Shown here: positions 24,532 to 37,691 of the stretch, in pieces
Position numbering within the stretch: the first letter of the stretch is position 1
Layout of the letters: the number at the start of each line of letters is the position of its first letter
Assembly: GCA_947095535.1 (NCBI GenBank)
Contig: OX352772.1
Span: 188,736,075-188,800,074 of the forward strand
Direction of reading: 5' to 3'
Length of the DNA: 64,000 bases
DNA from: Poecilobothrus nobilitatus
Lineage: Eukaryota > Arthropoda > Insecta > Diptera > Dolichopodidae
Position numbers and translations under genes: made by a program
Notes under the pieces: generated by a model
The model's input: the letters and a program-made list of their open reading frames with translations, nothing else
What the model was told of the DNA's origin: nothing
Databases searched by the model: none

Positions 24532-24744
24532 AATTTTTTTTTTTTATAAAATAAAAGAATAAGAATATTATATTTTAAAGAAAAGAATATTTCACTTGTA
24601 GAAGAGAAGGAAAGAAAAGGTTCAATTCTTACCAAAACTTTTATGATACCAAAAAATTAAATATTTCTTAAAAGATTTTCAAATTATAAATTTACAAATT
24701 ATAATTGTAAATGAAACCTTTAACCTAATTGTAAAAAAAAACCT

Positions 24745-26300
24745 TTGTCCTGAAAACAAATGCTGAAAACAAATTTGTAACATTTCTCTGGTGAATCACT
24801 GATAATCTTTTCAATACTTCGATTACAATTCTATTTGTAGATTTCGCTTGGCCGTTCTCACGAGATACTCCCGCCGGGGATGTTCGATCAAAGTACGTTC
24901 GATCCTTTCTTTTTTGCAAAACTCTGTAAATTCATCGGATGTAAAACATGGACCTCGATCGGAAACTATTTTTTTTGGATTTCCAAAGATTTGTTGTTGT
25001 AGCTTCTGAATGGTTTCTTGTATTGTCAATGATTTTGTTAGATATAGCCACACATATTTTGAAAATACAACGGTTATTGTTAAAATATATTTGCACATCT
25101 TCGTTTTTGGATCCATGGGACTAATGTGATCTATACAAGAGGTAATTTATCTTTGTCAATTGTTTGCAGCATTCCTTCTTGTTTTCCAAGTTTCCTATTA
25201 GCCAATATACATTTTATACAGTTGCTGATGCACGATTGTGTTTTTTCATTTAATCTAGTGACAAAGAATTCATTTTCAATTAATTTCGTAGTTTTATCTA
25301 TTCCAAAATACCCTTCATCATGTTTTCTTTTCTTATAACAAAATTTTCATGTTGTAAATTTAGTGTTATTAAGTTTTTTATTGTTGAGGTATATTCATGT
25401 AGATCTTGTGCCTTTTTGATTCGTATTAATAATTCATTCTGAATAATATTTATGGCAATATATCTGCTTAGCGTATCTACGTCACACATTTTTTTTCCTG
25501 GCCGGTGTTCCACTTCAAAATCATATTCCTGTATAAACATTATCCACCTCTGTACACACGTAGGTAACTCCTTTTTATTTATGGTTTCCTGAAAAGCAAT
25601 ACAATCTGTTACAATTTAAAATTTTGTGCCAAGTACATAAATTTTGAATTTCTGTAACGCTTTATATATTGCGAGGGTTTCTAACACGTAACTATGAAAT
25701 TTTTCTTCTGCCGCCTTGTTCTTTTTACTGTAGTAATGAACTGGATGCATTAAGCCATCTTAACCTTTTTGCATTAGTATTGCCGCCGCGCCAATTTTGC
25801 AAGCATCAGTACGGATTTCTACTTTGTTATTCTGATTAAATAATAGTAAAACGGAGGTATTTGCTAGAGCTTCTTTAAGTGCCAAAAAAGTTTGTTTTTC
25901 CGTTGATGAAAATATGAATCTTACATCTTGTTTCAATAAGTCTTTAAGTGGTTTGGCCACGATGGAGTAGTTCTTGATAAACTTAGTAAAAAAGCCGGTT
26001 AGTCTTAGAAATGATTGTATATCATTCACATTTTTAGGTTCGGGAAAATTTTTGACTGTTTCTGTTTCAGTTTCAGATGGTTGGATTTTTCCATTTGTAA
26101 TTACATGACCCAGGCATTCAACACTTTGCTTTAAAAACTTACACTTCTTCTAATTAAAATTTAATCCATTATCTGCTGCAATATTGAATATGATATTAAG
26201 TTTTTCAATATTTTCTTCTTCTGTTGTATGATTCTATGTTCTGCATGTATGATTATGTCATCCATATAAATATCTAAAATGTTATTATTAATTAGTTTAA
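24745..26300 (-). pseudogene. pol: Ty3/Gypsy pol remnant, unit C
   Basis: Integrase lies at 24,745-25,345, with the frame 24,823-25,116 showing IVSDRGPCF. RNase H and the DVDTLSR spacer are at 25,298-25,730. The RT connection at 25,760-26,029 keeps MNDIQSFLRLTGFFTKFIKN, the part deleted in units A and B. LDIYMDDI is present near 26,260, but the rest of the palm is lost: RT jumps at about 26,298 straight into gag. A short extra piece (TGTATGATTCTATGTTC) near 26,225 resembles the neighbouring TGTATGATT and may be a local templated insertion. Confidence 0.83.
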
Positions 26301-26803
26301 AAACCAATTGTCCAACACTTTTTGCATTTTTTTTGTACGTTTTAATTTATCATTTATGTCGGCTTGGCAAAACGATGTTTCAAATTCTGCTTTTAATAAT
26401 TGTTTTAAATGATCAAATGTTTTACAAACTGTTGTTCTTAAGAAACTTCTTGCAGGACTAGTTAGCTTTTTTTTTTCCAATACTAGTTTTCCAAGATCGT
26501 TTAAATTTGTTGGTTTGATTATTGACTCGAAATCTTCCAACCATAAATTAATTTTAATGCCATCTCCTGAAAATTCTTCTGTTAAGAATTCAATATCTTT
26601 TAAGGAGGGTTTTTCATCTTCGGCCATTTTTACGTTTCCTTCTTCACTATCTATTACTATCTTCTCGTTGGCAGTTGCATTTGTAATGCGGCAGCTAGTT
26701 TTTTTTGTAGTAAACTTTTCCTTCCCACGTTTTCGAGTTTTAATTTTTTAAGTTGTTTTTTCAACTCCCGTACTTTTAACTGTAGTATTGTAACCGCATT
26801 CAT
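26292..26803 (-). pseudogene. gag: Gypsy gag with SAP-like N-terminus, unit C
   Basis: 26,292-26,627 is the best open version of this Gag fragment, 111 codons starting MAEDEKPSLKDIEF, with FSGDGIKINLWLEDFES and FDHLKQLLKAEFETSF. Upstream, 26,657-26,803 carries the same 48-codon SAP-like frame as unit B, ending in TAG one frame off from gag. The C-terminal half of Gag, any zinc knuckle and the protease are gone, because the frame runs into the RT deletion. Confidence 0.62.
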
Positions 26804-26934
26804 AGAGTGAAATTACAAAATGATTCCTTAACTTATTTGTTGAGCGTCCAAACCTATTCAAGATAATCTATACATAAAATAACCTATATATATAACATAA
26901 CCCCAAACCTATACAAGATAACCTATAGCTTGCT

Positions 26935-29170
26935 AACATCCATTTGCGCGGTGGCAAGTGCGGTGCTTGCGATTGGCTTCTTCTGCCAATAAATCTTTCC
27001 AAGGCTGCCATAAACACTTAAGAACTTAGTTCTGATACTACTTCTAAATGACTAGCTCTTTTTTCAAGGCATATACATATTGTTAAGTATGCGTTAATAA
27101 TTTTTGATTTTTTCATGTTGCTACGGGACCAGTGGAAGTGCTCAAAGGATCATGACATTTGTGTTCTTGCAGGTGGTAAACTTCTCATTAGTTGTTGACT
27201 AGATTTTATTTTTTGACGAAAACAACTTACACATTTATGTATGTGATTTGGTAGAATAGCAGGATGTTTCTCCTTCCAAGTTATATTCGAAATTTCTAGT
27301 CTACCACCAACTCTCAGAATTCCATTTTTGTCCAAAAAAAGTGCTAAATTCGGTGTATTTTTTTTCTAAACTCTGCATTTGCTGCCTTTTTAATGCAAAA
27401 GCGAAGAGCATTTTCATTTTCCTCCCGGGTAAAAAAAAGTGCATACAACTATTGGCGAAATATATTTATAAATTAAAACAGTAAACTATTGTACGAATTA
27501 ATTTGGCGAGTGAAGAACATTTATCTATTAATTCGATTATGACTGCTTGTTCGACTGTTGTGCTCAAACATACATTCTTCTTATATTCTAAATTTTCATG
27601 TTTAATGTCTGGACTGTCTGTGTCTGTATATCTGCAGAATATTCCTTAGACCTTTTCAACCATTCACGTCCATTCCACCAAATATTTTTCTTGACTAGTT
27701 CACTAGGGTGTTTATACCTCAAGATGAAACATCTGTTGGCTTCCAGTCTTCAGGAACGTGACTCCATACTTCTGAATTACAAACATTTTGGATCTCTGCG
27801 ATTCTGTTAGCGACGTAAGTCTTGTAATTTCGTGGATGACCACGTAGCCAAGATATGAGAATTAATGAATAGGTAAAGGCGTAGAATTTAACGTGATATA
27901 ATTTCATTCGATTACAATCATGAATAATTTACTTAAAAGTAAAGCACGACATAATTCGATTCTTTGTCTGTTAAGTTAAAAGTTTTACCTGTATCTCTTT
28001 ATCACTATTTTTTATTCAAACATATAAACTGCGGCATCACCCATCACGGCATCACCCAAACACCCATAACGGCATCACCCAAACACCCATCATGAAAACC
28101 ATGAATTTCAGCAACATTATTTGTTGTACCGATCCATCTTGGAATTTTAATTTGTTCTAGGAGTTTTAGTTCAGGCACTATTGCTTTCACATGTTCTCTA
28201 GTTGTAATGAAATTTCTTGATCCCAATCGGTACCTTGGAGTCACAATATTTTTAATTTTATGATAAAAGGTGATAAAAAACCCAATAGGTCAAATATTTT
28301 TGCGATGTTGCTGAGAAATTTTCTCTTAGTGAGTTTATGATATTCTTCGAATACTTTCGAGATTTCATATTAAAAAGAATCTAATTTTGGAAACTAGTGC
28401 ACACCTAATGTTTTAATACTTACAGTTTCGTCAAAATTTTTTATACCGCTTATTTCTCTGTCTTCCACTGGAATTTCTTACAGAAGTTCTTCTTGATTAT
28501 CTTCCCATTTTCTTAGGTTAAAACCGCCACATTTTAATGATTTAATTAACTTCTTTTGTCAATTTATGCGTTATTCAATTGTATTGGAACTCGTAAGTAG
28601 GTCGTTTACATAAAAGGCAGACTTTAAAATTTGGGATCCTAGTGGAAAACAATTATTTTCGTCTTGAACTAATTGGTGCATATTTCTTATTGCTAAAAAA
28701 GGTGCTGACGTGGTACCGAATGTAACCGTGTTTAACTTATAATCACGAATTGGCTGATCTGGCGAATTTCGCAATAATATTCTTTGATATTCATAATCAT
28801 TTCCATCAATCCATATTTGACGATGCATCTCTTCGATGTCCCCCGTAAAGACAATTTTCTATTTACACCATCTTAGAATTAACTTAGGTTGTCTTGAATT
28901 TTTCGGCCGGCCATCAATAATTCGTATAGGGAAGCCCCGTCTTCAGAGTCAAAGACGACGTGAAGCTTGATAGTTGTACTTTTCTTATATACAGCATGAT
29001 GAGGGAGATAATTTATTTTATAAAATACATTACCACCCTCATTGTTCCACATATTTGCAATTTATGGTGCTTTAACTACAGTAGCATGGTTTAAATTCAA
29101 GTACATATTCGTTTATACATTTTGAATATTCATCATGTAATGTGTCAGATTTTCCAAATTGATTCTCTAA
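26935..29170 (-). pseudogene. pol: BEL/Pao pol remnant, unit C
   Basis: Pieces are the integrase zinc region 27,150-27,335, RNase H 27,719-27,907 and 28,044-28,244, RT palm 28,571-28,828 (FYVNDLLT) and RT entry 28,860-29,165. The integrase core has lost the segment with the second catalytic residue near 26,955. At 28,035-28,095 a local expansion of GGCATCACCCAAACACCCAT replaces the sequence present in A and B, changing the end of the RNase H frame. Confidence 0.85.
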
Positions 29171-30294
29171 GATCTTGAATCTTGTGAGAGCTTAGAAATC
29201 ATATCACTCAAATTGGAAAATACGTTACATATACTTTATTTACGATATACTTGTGTATATACTAGGTATTTACAAAAACAAAATAAAACAAAAAATAGCA
29301 CAATATGCATAGTTTAATGCAGTTGCTTTTTATATTTAAATGTAGTTAGTATAATTTCAACCTTTGTGACAAAACAAATTTCTTATACTATAATTTATTA
29401 TTATAATGTAATATGAGTATTATTGTTAATTTATTTCAATTCGAAATGGTTCCTGGATTTAGAAGGAATAGTAATTTATTATACATTTCTTCAAAAAATG
29501 AAATATATAAATTCAAATGCAAAAAAAATTTAAATACATACATATACATGTGTATTATGTGTGGTATAGTAAGAATTATCACGTAAATATGGTTGTTGAA
29601 TCAAATAACAACAAGTAACAACTTTTATAGAAAAACTAAGGATAACTTAATTCATAACCACGTGTAATATGCCACTCTAATTTATTGTTATTTTACTTTT
29701 AATAAGTAATAAGTATAAGTAGGTTAAAGTATAATGTAACATATGGTTTACATATGTTATTTTTGTTTTGTTATTTTTAAAAATTAAAAACAATAACAAG
29801 GTCATTTTTAAATGTGTGAAAGTAGAACTAATTGCAAGGAAAACGAGAAAGAATACAGTTGCCTTTGTCGTTGTTGCCTTAGATACCCGATAAGAATACA
29901 GTTGCCTTAGATACCCGTACGAACCGTTAGTATGTTCACAGCCTGTCACTCTGCTTACAATATTATTTTTTTAATATTTTGGTATTTTAAAATAATTTGG
30001 GTGAATTTTATAATTTCTAGAACTATGGGTTGTACATATATTTAAACTATATGTTTATACATTCTTCAAAAGCAGATTCTAACCTTCCACATAACGATTA
30101 TCAATCCAAAACTTTTTCTAATATTCTATAGTACCATTTAATACTAAGCGATAAATGTATTGTAAATTACAAAATAGTAAATATAATTTTACATATTATA
30201 TTATATTAATGCGCACATAGTATATTTATATTGCTATAAGTATATCGCCATTCATTGCAATATTTCTTTAAAAATATTTCCATTCATAGAATAA

Positions 30295-33175
30295 TCTAAT
30301 ATATAAGGAAGACATTCTGTTTGTTTGTTTGGCAGTGATTCACGTAAAAACCACCAGTCCGAGTTTTCAACCAAATTTTGCAGGAACATTTCTACGACCC
30401 CGGAAGGAGTTATAGGCTATATCGCGTTTCGGTACATTAACCCATTGCCGAGCGAGAGCGTTTTAAAGCGTTTTGGTTTTTTCGTTGTTCTGCCTAATGG
30501 TTTGACCGTTAGGCAGAACCTAAACGGTTTGACCGATTGAGTTGAAAATTTGCACAAATGTTCTTCTCACCTTTAGGGGTGTACTCAAGAAATTGGGTTT
30601 GCAATATGTCGCCCGGGTTCGGCCCGGCGGGCTTCCAATTTTTGTTTGTTCAGGTAACCCGTTTGGGCACCAGAGCCAAACGAAGTTCATTAAATTTTTT
30701 TGTTATCCTGCTTAAACGGTTTAATCAATTGACTTGAAAATTCGCAAAAGTGTTATTCTTTACCAGAAAGCCTCACTAGAATAATTTGGCTACGATCCAT
30801 TACCCCGTTTCGGCACCAGGACTCAGTGAAATTTTTAATTTACCTTGTTGTCGCGCTTAAACGGTTTGACCATTTGAGTTGAAAATTTACAAAAGTCTAA
30901 CTCCTTACTACGGAAGCACACTCAGTTGATTTGGTTACGATCCACTAATCCGTTTCGGCACCAGGGCTCAATGAAGTTTTTCAATTTCTTTGTTGTCGCG
31001 CTTAAACGGTTTGACTAATTGAGTTGAAAGTTTATAAAAGTGTGGCTCTTTACTCTAGGAGCTTAAGAAGTTTATTTTGCTGTGATTCATTAACCCGTTC
31101 CGGCACTAGGGCTCAATAATTTTTTTTCAATTTCTTTGTTGTCGCGCTTAAACAGTTTTACAAATTGAGCTGAAAATTTACAAAAGTGTAGCTCTTTACT
31201 ATAGGAGCTTAACAAGTTTATTTTGCTGTGAATCATTAACCCGTTCCGGCACTAGGGCTCAATAATATTTTTTTCAATTTCCTTGTTGTCGCGCTTAAAC
31301 AGTTTTACAAATTGAGTTGAAAATTTACAAAAGTGTAGCTCTTTGCCGCAAGTACTGACTGAGTTCATTTGGTTAGGATCCATTAACCCGTTTCGGCACC
31401 AGGACTCAATGAAGTTTTTCAATTTTTTTGTTGTCGCGCTTAAACGGTTTGGCCAATTGAGTTGAAAATTTACAAAAGTGTAGCTGTTCACCACAGAAAC
31501 TCACTCAGATGATTTGGTTATCATGAATTAACCCGTTTCGGCACCAGAGCTCAATGAAATTTTTTAATTTCTTTGTTGTCGCACTTAAACGGTTTTACCA
31601 ATTGAGTTGAAAATTTACAAAAGTGTACGTCTTTATAACAAAAGCTTTCTGAGTTGATTTCGTTACGATACATTAACCCACCAGGCTACAGGCCAAGAAG
31701 TGTCTCATTTTTTGTTGTTGTGCTTAAACGATTTGACCAATTGAAAATTTTCACAAGTATTGCACTTTGGCGCACAAACTCATCCAATAAATTTTGTCGT
31801 GGTACATTAACCCATTTGTACGATAGACTTTCAAAAGAAAATTTTGTTTCTAATTTTTGTCTAATTTGGCAGGATGAATTTACGATTTAAATAAAGCCTA
31901 TGACAAAATGTTTGTTAACATTTGTTAACCCATTTCCGCACCAGCACCTATTAAAAGTATTCTGCCTAATTTTTTGTATTATTATTATTATTATTAAAAA
32001 GATATTTCCAACACTCTTTTCTTTTATCTATACTGTTTTTAATATTCCATAAAAACCTCTTAATGCAAATTTCTAATATAGAACAGTAATTAAAGTAACC
32101 TTATTAAGTATCTTAAGAATACTGTGTTTAAGTCTTAACAACATAACATTTTCCGCCGTTGTTAAAAAACAGAAACAATCTCCTATATTAGACAATCATC
32201 ATGTCATCATTCAGAAATGCATTACTTACATGTGGTTTTTACATGTGGTCTACCTATATAAGATGCATGTGTATAACATATTTCCCATAAAATATCATTG
32301 AAATATGTACATATAGTATGTATAATTGTGTATATTTAAAAATACTGTATTGACATAATCAATTAAATTAGGAAACATATTCACATTTCTGTATAGTATT
32401 TAATCAAAAATGAGTACATACATTTTAAAAGAACTGAAAACTTTACATTCTTATCCATACACAATTTTTACATATATTTTTAACCAATCAATTTGAAAAC
32501 ATAATTAGAAAAAGTCACCGTAAAAAAATTCCGGTTGATTTTTAAAGGTAAAACACAATCATGTAGTTTTTATATTAAAAAAAATATGTTAAACAGAACC
32601 TGAGATTTATTCATTTAAAAAGTAGTTTTTTCAAAATTTGAAGCGCTGTCTAACGGTGAGGGTACATAATAAAGTTGTTCTACAACATTACTCTTTTAAG
32701 AGACCTATGCATAGTTTATATTTCATTGCTCTTTATTAAACCGTACATAAGTTTTGTAAACAGACGGATTGACCTAATAGCAAATTTTTCAAAATGTGCT
32801 TAAAAGGATAATTAACAAAAACATGAAGTGACATTACTTACGAAAAACAATGTATTACATTATGGTCTTTTATAATTGAAATGCGATTTTATGTTTCGGT
32901 ATTAACGAATATATTATGAAAACTCACTTCGCCGTAATTACGTACTCAATAGATTATTGATTCCTTTAAAGATTTATTGTAGACGAATTGTCTCTAATTC
33001 TTCGCTCTGTTTATTCAATTTAACTAAATATAATAAAAAATAGAATATAAACTACCAGCATCTGAAAATGCATAGTAATACATGAACTATATTAATTAAA
33101 TTATATTAACTCAATAATAATTTTTATTTCATAAAGCCGATAAAATACTCCGGGCAACGCCGGGTACTCTGCTAG
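30295..33175 (+). mobile_element. Non-autonomous Helitron
   Basis: It starts TCTAATATATAAGG and ends CTCTGCTAG, with the short GC hairpin CCGGGCAACGCCGGG about 10 bases before the end. It sits exactly between A and T of the sequence AATAA^TTTCTT, which is uninterrupted in units A (5,370) and B (20,050). These are the ends and target preference of Helitrons (TC...CTRR, hairpin, AT target, no duplication). The 2,881 bp contain no Rep/helicase frame that I can see, so it would need a partner for movement. Left third: 146-bp tandem repeats. Right part (31,980-33,120): AT-rich, non-coding, with an ATT microsatellite near 31,978. Confidence 0.85.
30475..31860 (+). repeat. Tandem array of ~146-bp units inside the Helitron
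   Basis: GTTGTCGCGCTTAAAC recurs at 30,847, 30,992, 31,138, 31,285, 31,430 and 31,575, spaced 145-147 bp, with decayed units on both sides (near 30,698 and 31,710). Each unit has a TTGAGTTGAAAATTTACAAAAG block, a variable block, and ATTAACCCGTTTCGGCACCAGGGCTCAA. No convincing protein frame runs through the array. Confidence 0.8.
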
Positions 33176-35329
33176 TTTCTTGTAAGTACAATAAAATACA
33201 TATATGTATGTATGTAAATACGGCGCTATATAATATATGTACATCTATACTCTTATCATTCATTCATGAGTGACATATACGATATGTAAATAACATGATA
33301 TTATATAAGTATGTATGTATATGTATATCAATATCATATAAATAAAAATTCTTCAAGCAACTGTTAGTTGTTTATTTATTTACATTTTTTTGTACTACGC
33401 ATTCTATCCTCAACAATTTCAAATTATCGAGTAAAACAAAATGCAAAAAATTCGTTAAAGAAATTTGTTAGAAAATTTGAAATCAAATAACACTTTCGTC
33501 AATTATAAAGTAACCCTATATTATTAAAAAAAGTTGTTAACAGAAATAAGAGTTTAATGTTGAAGCTTTAATTTTTATGTATTACTTCAAAAAAAATTTT
33601 GACAGGTGTTCAAGTTACAGGTGTTTAAAAATAGGAAATTTTCAGTTTCTGACCCCTTACAGCTCCTAAAGGGGGGGAAAAATTTCTGAAAAGACTCATA
33701 CTTATTTTCAAAGATCTAGCTTCTGTCAAAATTTCTATTTTAAACTTTTTAGAAAATAGAAACGTTAAAGGATTTTGCAATAATTCAGTTTCGCATAACG
33801 GTAAATTAAGACACCGTATAGCACAAGTATATATTTATTATATATATGTTTGTAAAGCTCATAATAGCACCTATCGTTTGGAATTTTCAGGTTGAAGATA
33901 TACCTTATAGAGCTTGTGTTATAACAATTTAAATATAGAGATTTTTCGAACTTTGGGGGGCTGTAGCTCCTTAACGGGTGGGGCTACAGAAAAATTAATA
34001 TTAGTATAAAATTAATATTTTTATGATATCTATCAGCAGTTAAAATTTCATGGCTCTATTTCAAAAAAATTGTGGAGATATAAAAGTTAGTTGTTCGGGA
34101 GCTACCCGAAGTTTTGGTCGGAACTCAACCAAAAAAAATAGGGAACCTACAAATTGTTCCTTATTTTTTAGCGTACTGACGGACGGACATGGCTTAATCG
34201 ACTCAGAATTTGATTCTGATCCGATCCATACCTTTGAAGGTATATCCAGCTCGCTTATTTCGAGGTGTTACAAACGGAGGACTAATTTTATTATACCCGA
34301 TACTTATCGTACGGGTATAAAGAGGTTACTTTTAAAATATGAAATAAGAATGATCACATTGCAATTTTGAACTAAATTATTGAATGAACTTAGTTCTTCT
34401 TTTTAAAAGACCTTGAATATTTTGTAAATGCTGGTTTGCATTGCCAGCATGATCTGTTTTTGTAAATTCTATTCTTTTGTATATGTGAAAAAATAAGTTA
34501 TAAAAGTATTTTCAATAATAGATATGAGGGCATTAGAAGTTAAGAAGTTAAAATGCAAAGATATACTAATAATCATGTAATAGTAGAATAATAGTGTAAA
34601 ATTAGAACTAAAATAATTACGAATAAAAATATAATAAAAAGCATTATTAACAATATAAACAATTTAACTTATTCATACATAGCATACTTACTTACAAAAG
34701 AATATCTAAAAACTTTACATTGGTGTCAGGTGTGGGGTATGCAATATGAATTCTATACACCGAAACAGTGTTAATTATTGCAAAAAAAATTAAGAAGTAT
34801 ACATAAATGTAATAAATAGTGAAAAAAAAATATAAAAACTCAAAATATATTATAATAAAAACTAAAAAAACAAAAAAAAAAAAGGATATAGCAACTTTTC
34901 AAATGAAAAGAGACTAAAATTTAGTTATCTAAAATAAGTTTTTTTTTATTTTTTTTTTATTTTAACTTTTATTTATTATTTAAAGATCTTACATTATTAC
35001 CCTAAAAAGTTTACAAAATAGATATTTCAGCATTTATATAATATTAACATGTAAAAATATTTAGTATTTTTGTTTGTTAATTTTTGTTTTTAGATTTTCA
35101 TTTTATATTATATATTTTTTATTATGATGATTATTAAAATATATTATTCTTAATTTACAATTATTGATAAAAACATATTGAAAAAACCATTATAGTATCT
35201 TGTCTTTATTTTAACTTAAAACTTAATCTAATTAACCCTAAAAAAAACTAACCTAACTAACCCTAATATGTATATTATTATACTACGTTCTACCTAACCA
35301 CCAAAAATTTTTTTTATCTAAAGTATCCT

Positions 35330-37475
35330 TGTAAGCAATGTGAGAGTCAAATCTCAGGTCTTGGGGGTTTATGTTATTAGGATTATACTCAATTTTTTTT
35401 CATGTAGCCCGTCTATTATAATGAAATAATAGGGGGACATGATTGTGATCTTGTAAATACCCTTCTTTATCCAAATAAATAAAATGTTCGGGTGCAATGT
35501 AACCCGTTATTAATGTTTTGTTTATGTACTCCTCGTTATGGTAATATATGTGGGATATTAAACTGTTCTCAGGAGTTTTCAATGCTCTGTCAAAATGATT
35601 TCTGATCAATTTTATTATAAAATTATCAATTCGTGTCATGTTTGACTCTTTATATATGTATTTATTTAAATAAAAGTGTTTATAATTAGTCTCGTGTTTA
35701 CGGTATTTATTAATGCATGTTCTTATGCACTTTCTTTCGAATTTGCGAAGTTTTTCCTTTGAGCTGGCACTAATATTGTACCAGATTGGAGATGCATACG
35801 TGATAATTGGTCTTATGAGTGTTTATAACATATGATCTTGACTTTATGAGTTATTGTTTGATTATAAAATAAATTTTTGCAGGCCATGAATGCTTTGCTT
35901 GCTTTATCTAATGCATTATTTATGTGTTCGGTATAATTTACGGTTTAGTGTAAGTGAACTGCTAAATATTTAACTTTTTTTTTGTTTTTTAGCATTATAT
36001 TATTGTGTTGTTTGATAAAGTAATACTTCCAATTTTTTCTCATGTTTGTGTTAAGCTTATTTACTGTATTACGAAAAAAATTCGTTTCGCATTTGTTGTA
36101 ATTTATTTTTAATAACCATATTTTACAGTAGTCTGCAACTATATTGAACATTTTTTGTTGAGAACTTTGTATACTTTCTATATTATCATTTGCTGAGTAA
36201 ACTACAAGGTCTTCTGCGAAAGCAAGAACATAGTTATCACCTTTTATTGAATTAAGTAAATTTAACAGTTCTATTATATAAATAGAGAAAAGAATTGGGG
36301 AGTTTACTGTCCCTTGTTGCAATCCATTTTCTATTACGTAATTTTTCGTCGCAATAATTTTGTCATTATGTGCCATGAACGAGTTTTCATATATCATGTT
36401 TCATTATTAAAATGACTATATGTTCTGGAAACTTATATTTGATAAGCTTATAAATTAGTCCATCAATCCAGACGCTGTTAAAGGCTTTCTCAAGATATAT
36501 GAGACAAGCTCCTATTCCCCAATTTTTATTTAGATACCAGCAAATATCGGAGGTTATTTTTGTAATTCCATGTATTGTACCATGTTTATATCGGAAGCCG
36601 AATTGATTTTCCGGCATCATATCTTTATCTTTTAGAAACAAGTTTATCTTTTCATTAATTAATATTTCGTATATTTTGCTTTTATTTGGACATAAACTTA
36701 TAGGCCTATAGCTATGGGGATCACCTAGATCTTTTCCTGGTTTTTTAAATAATAATACTTTTTCCAGGTTTTTGGAAAATAAGAATGATTTAAGCAATTG
36801 TTAAATAAAATAACGTATTTTTTTATCAAAGTTATGCTCAGATTCTTTAGCACTATGTTTGGTATGCCATCTTCGCCGTAACTAGTGTTGTTTTTCAAGT
36901 TTTTAAATTTTTTAATAAGATCTTCAAAGTTAGTGAAGTAAGAATTTTCAGTATATTGATTTCAAGATTTATTTTCATCACTAAAATTACACAGAGTAAT
37001 ATTTTCTATTTCCTTTTGTTTCGCCCTCTGTTTTAATAATTTAATTTCTTCAATTATTCTGCCATGAAAAGTATTATTAGGTGAAATTATTACATTATGG
37101 GTTTGTTATATGTAAGTACCTAACGTTTTAAATATTTCAGGTGGATTGTTTAAGATGAATTTATCTGAATTTGTTGTCTTTAGCTTGAAAATATTTATAT
37201 TATTTTGTGTTAATAAGTGTTGATCGTTCGAATTAATATTTAATGATTTTATGCTTTCGCAAGATTTACGCTTAAAAAGCTTGTTAATTTCACCAAACAT
37301 GTTCGGATTTGATGTTGATATTTTATTTATTCTATTTTGCCAGTTAGAATTGATTTCTATATTAATTTGTTCTTTTATTAGTTTACTTATATTTTTTAAG
37401 AGGCTTTTTAATAAAGTTATTTCGTGGGAGGAAATTATCGTGCGAAGTTTTATTATATGTCAATTTTAAATTTTG
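35330..37475 (-). pseudogene. Jockey-superfamily LINE ORF2, unit C
   Basis: The most damaged of the four copies. The frame is split into 35,400-35,639, 35,945-36,397 and 36,387-36,797. I see a one-base insertion near 36,400, a stop in the HQTLNYT segment near 35,950 and a one-base loss near 35,823. The upstream piece is at 37,106-37,300. Tyr in motif A and Glu in motif C are present as in the other copies. The flank at 34,740-35,330 is AT-rich leader. Confidence 0.85.
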
Positions 37476-37614
37476 ATTACTTTCAAAAAACAAAACGAAG
37501 GAAATATTAATTTTTTTTTTATGCATTTCTCTGTCACATAAATGTGGACAGGGAATTACACAGCCTTTCCTGTTCAGGCGTGGCTGTAAATGTCGTAAGG
37601 GTAAATAACTCTTA

Positions 37615-37691
37615 CGACGTGTGTGGGATTCGAACCCACACTCCCTCGGTGTTTTTTTATACGCTCTTACCAACTAGGCCACCGAGGCCCC
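37615..37691 (-). mobile_element. tRNA-derived SINE-like block, unit C
   Basis: Box B at 37,626-37,636 and box A at 37,670-37,681, unchanged from the other copies. From here to 37,905 the sequence is the last stretch shared by all units before the plus-strand Gypsy gag region begins. Confidence 0.6.

Larger units (their letters stand above)
14536..24745. repeat. Tandem unit B of the composite TE array
   Basis: Second full copy of the large unit, lying about 14.6-15.0 kb from unit A because of the intervening 4,391-bp duplication. Unit-specific losses are a deletion of about 145 bp in the BEL remnant near 18,394 (sequence matching 3,400-3,545 is gone) and another near 18,848 (sequence matching 3,985-4,150 is gone). 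It shares the Gypsy pol deletion with unit A. Confidence 0.85.
29663..34737 (+). mobile_element. 5' LTR of plus-strand Gypsy, unit C, split by INE-like repeat and Helitron
   Basis: LTR halves are 29,663-29,843 and 34,324-34,719, with the primer binding site at 34,721-34,737. CACG precedes the LTR (29,659-29,662) and the same four bases follow the 3' LTR at 42,853. The INE-like repeat occupies 29,844-30,294 and 33,176-34,323, being interrupted by the Helitron. It also lacks about 37 bp near 34,160 (CAGAATATTTTG...) seen in A and B. 29,171-29,662 is AT-rich spacer. Confidence 0.78.

Noticed and set aside
30475..31860. CRISPR-like array
   Set aside because: The repeats are about 146 bp with no short repeat/spacer structure, and the context is a eukaryotic Helitron.
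30325..31890. Helitron-encoded proteins from the ORFs at 30,325, 31,252 and 31,654
   Set aside because: They run across the 146-bp repeats in different frames, do not persist from unit to unit and show no Rep or helicase motif.
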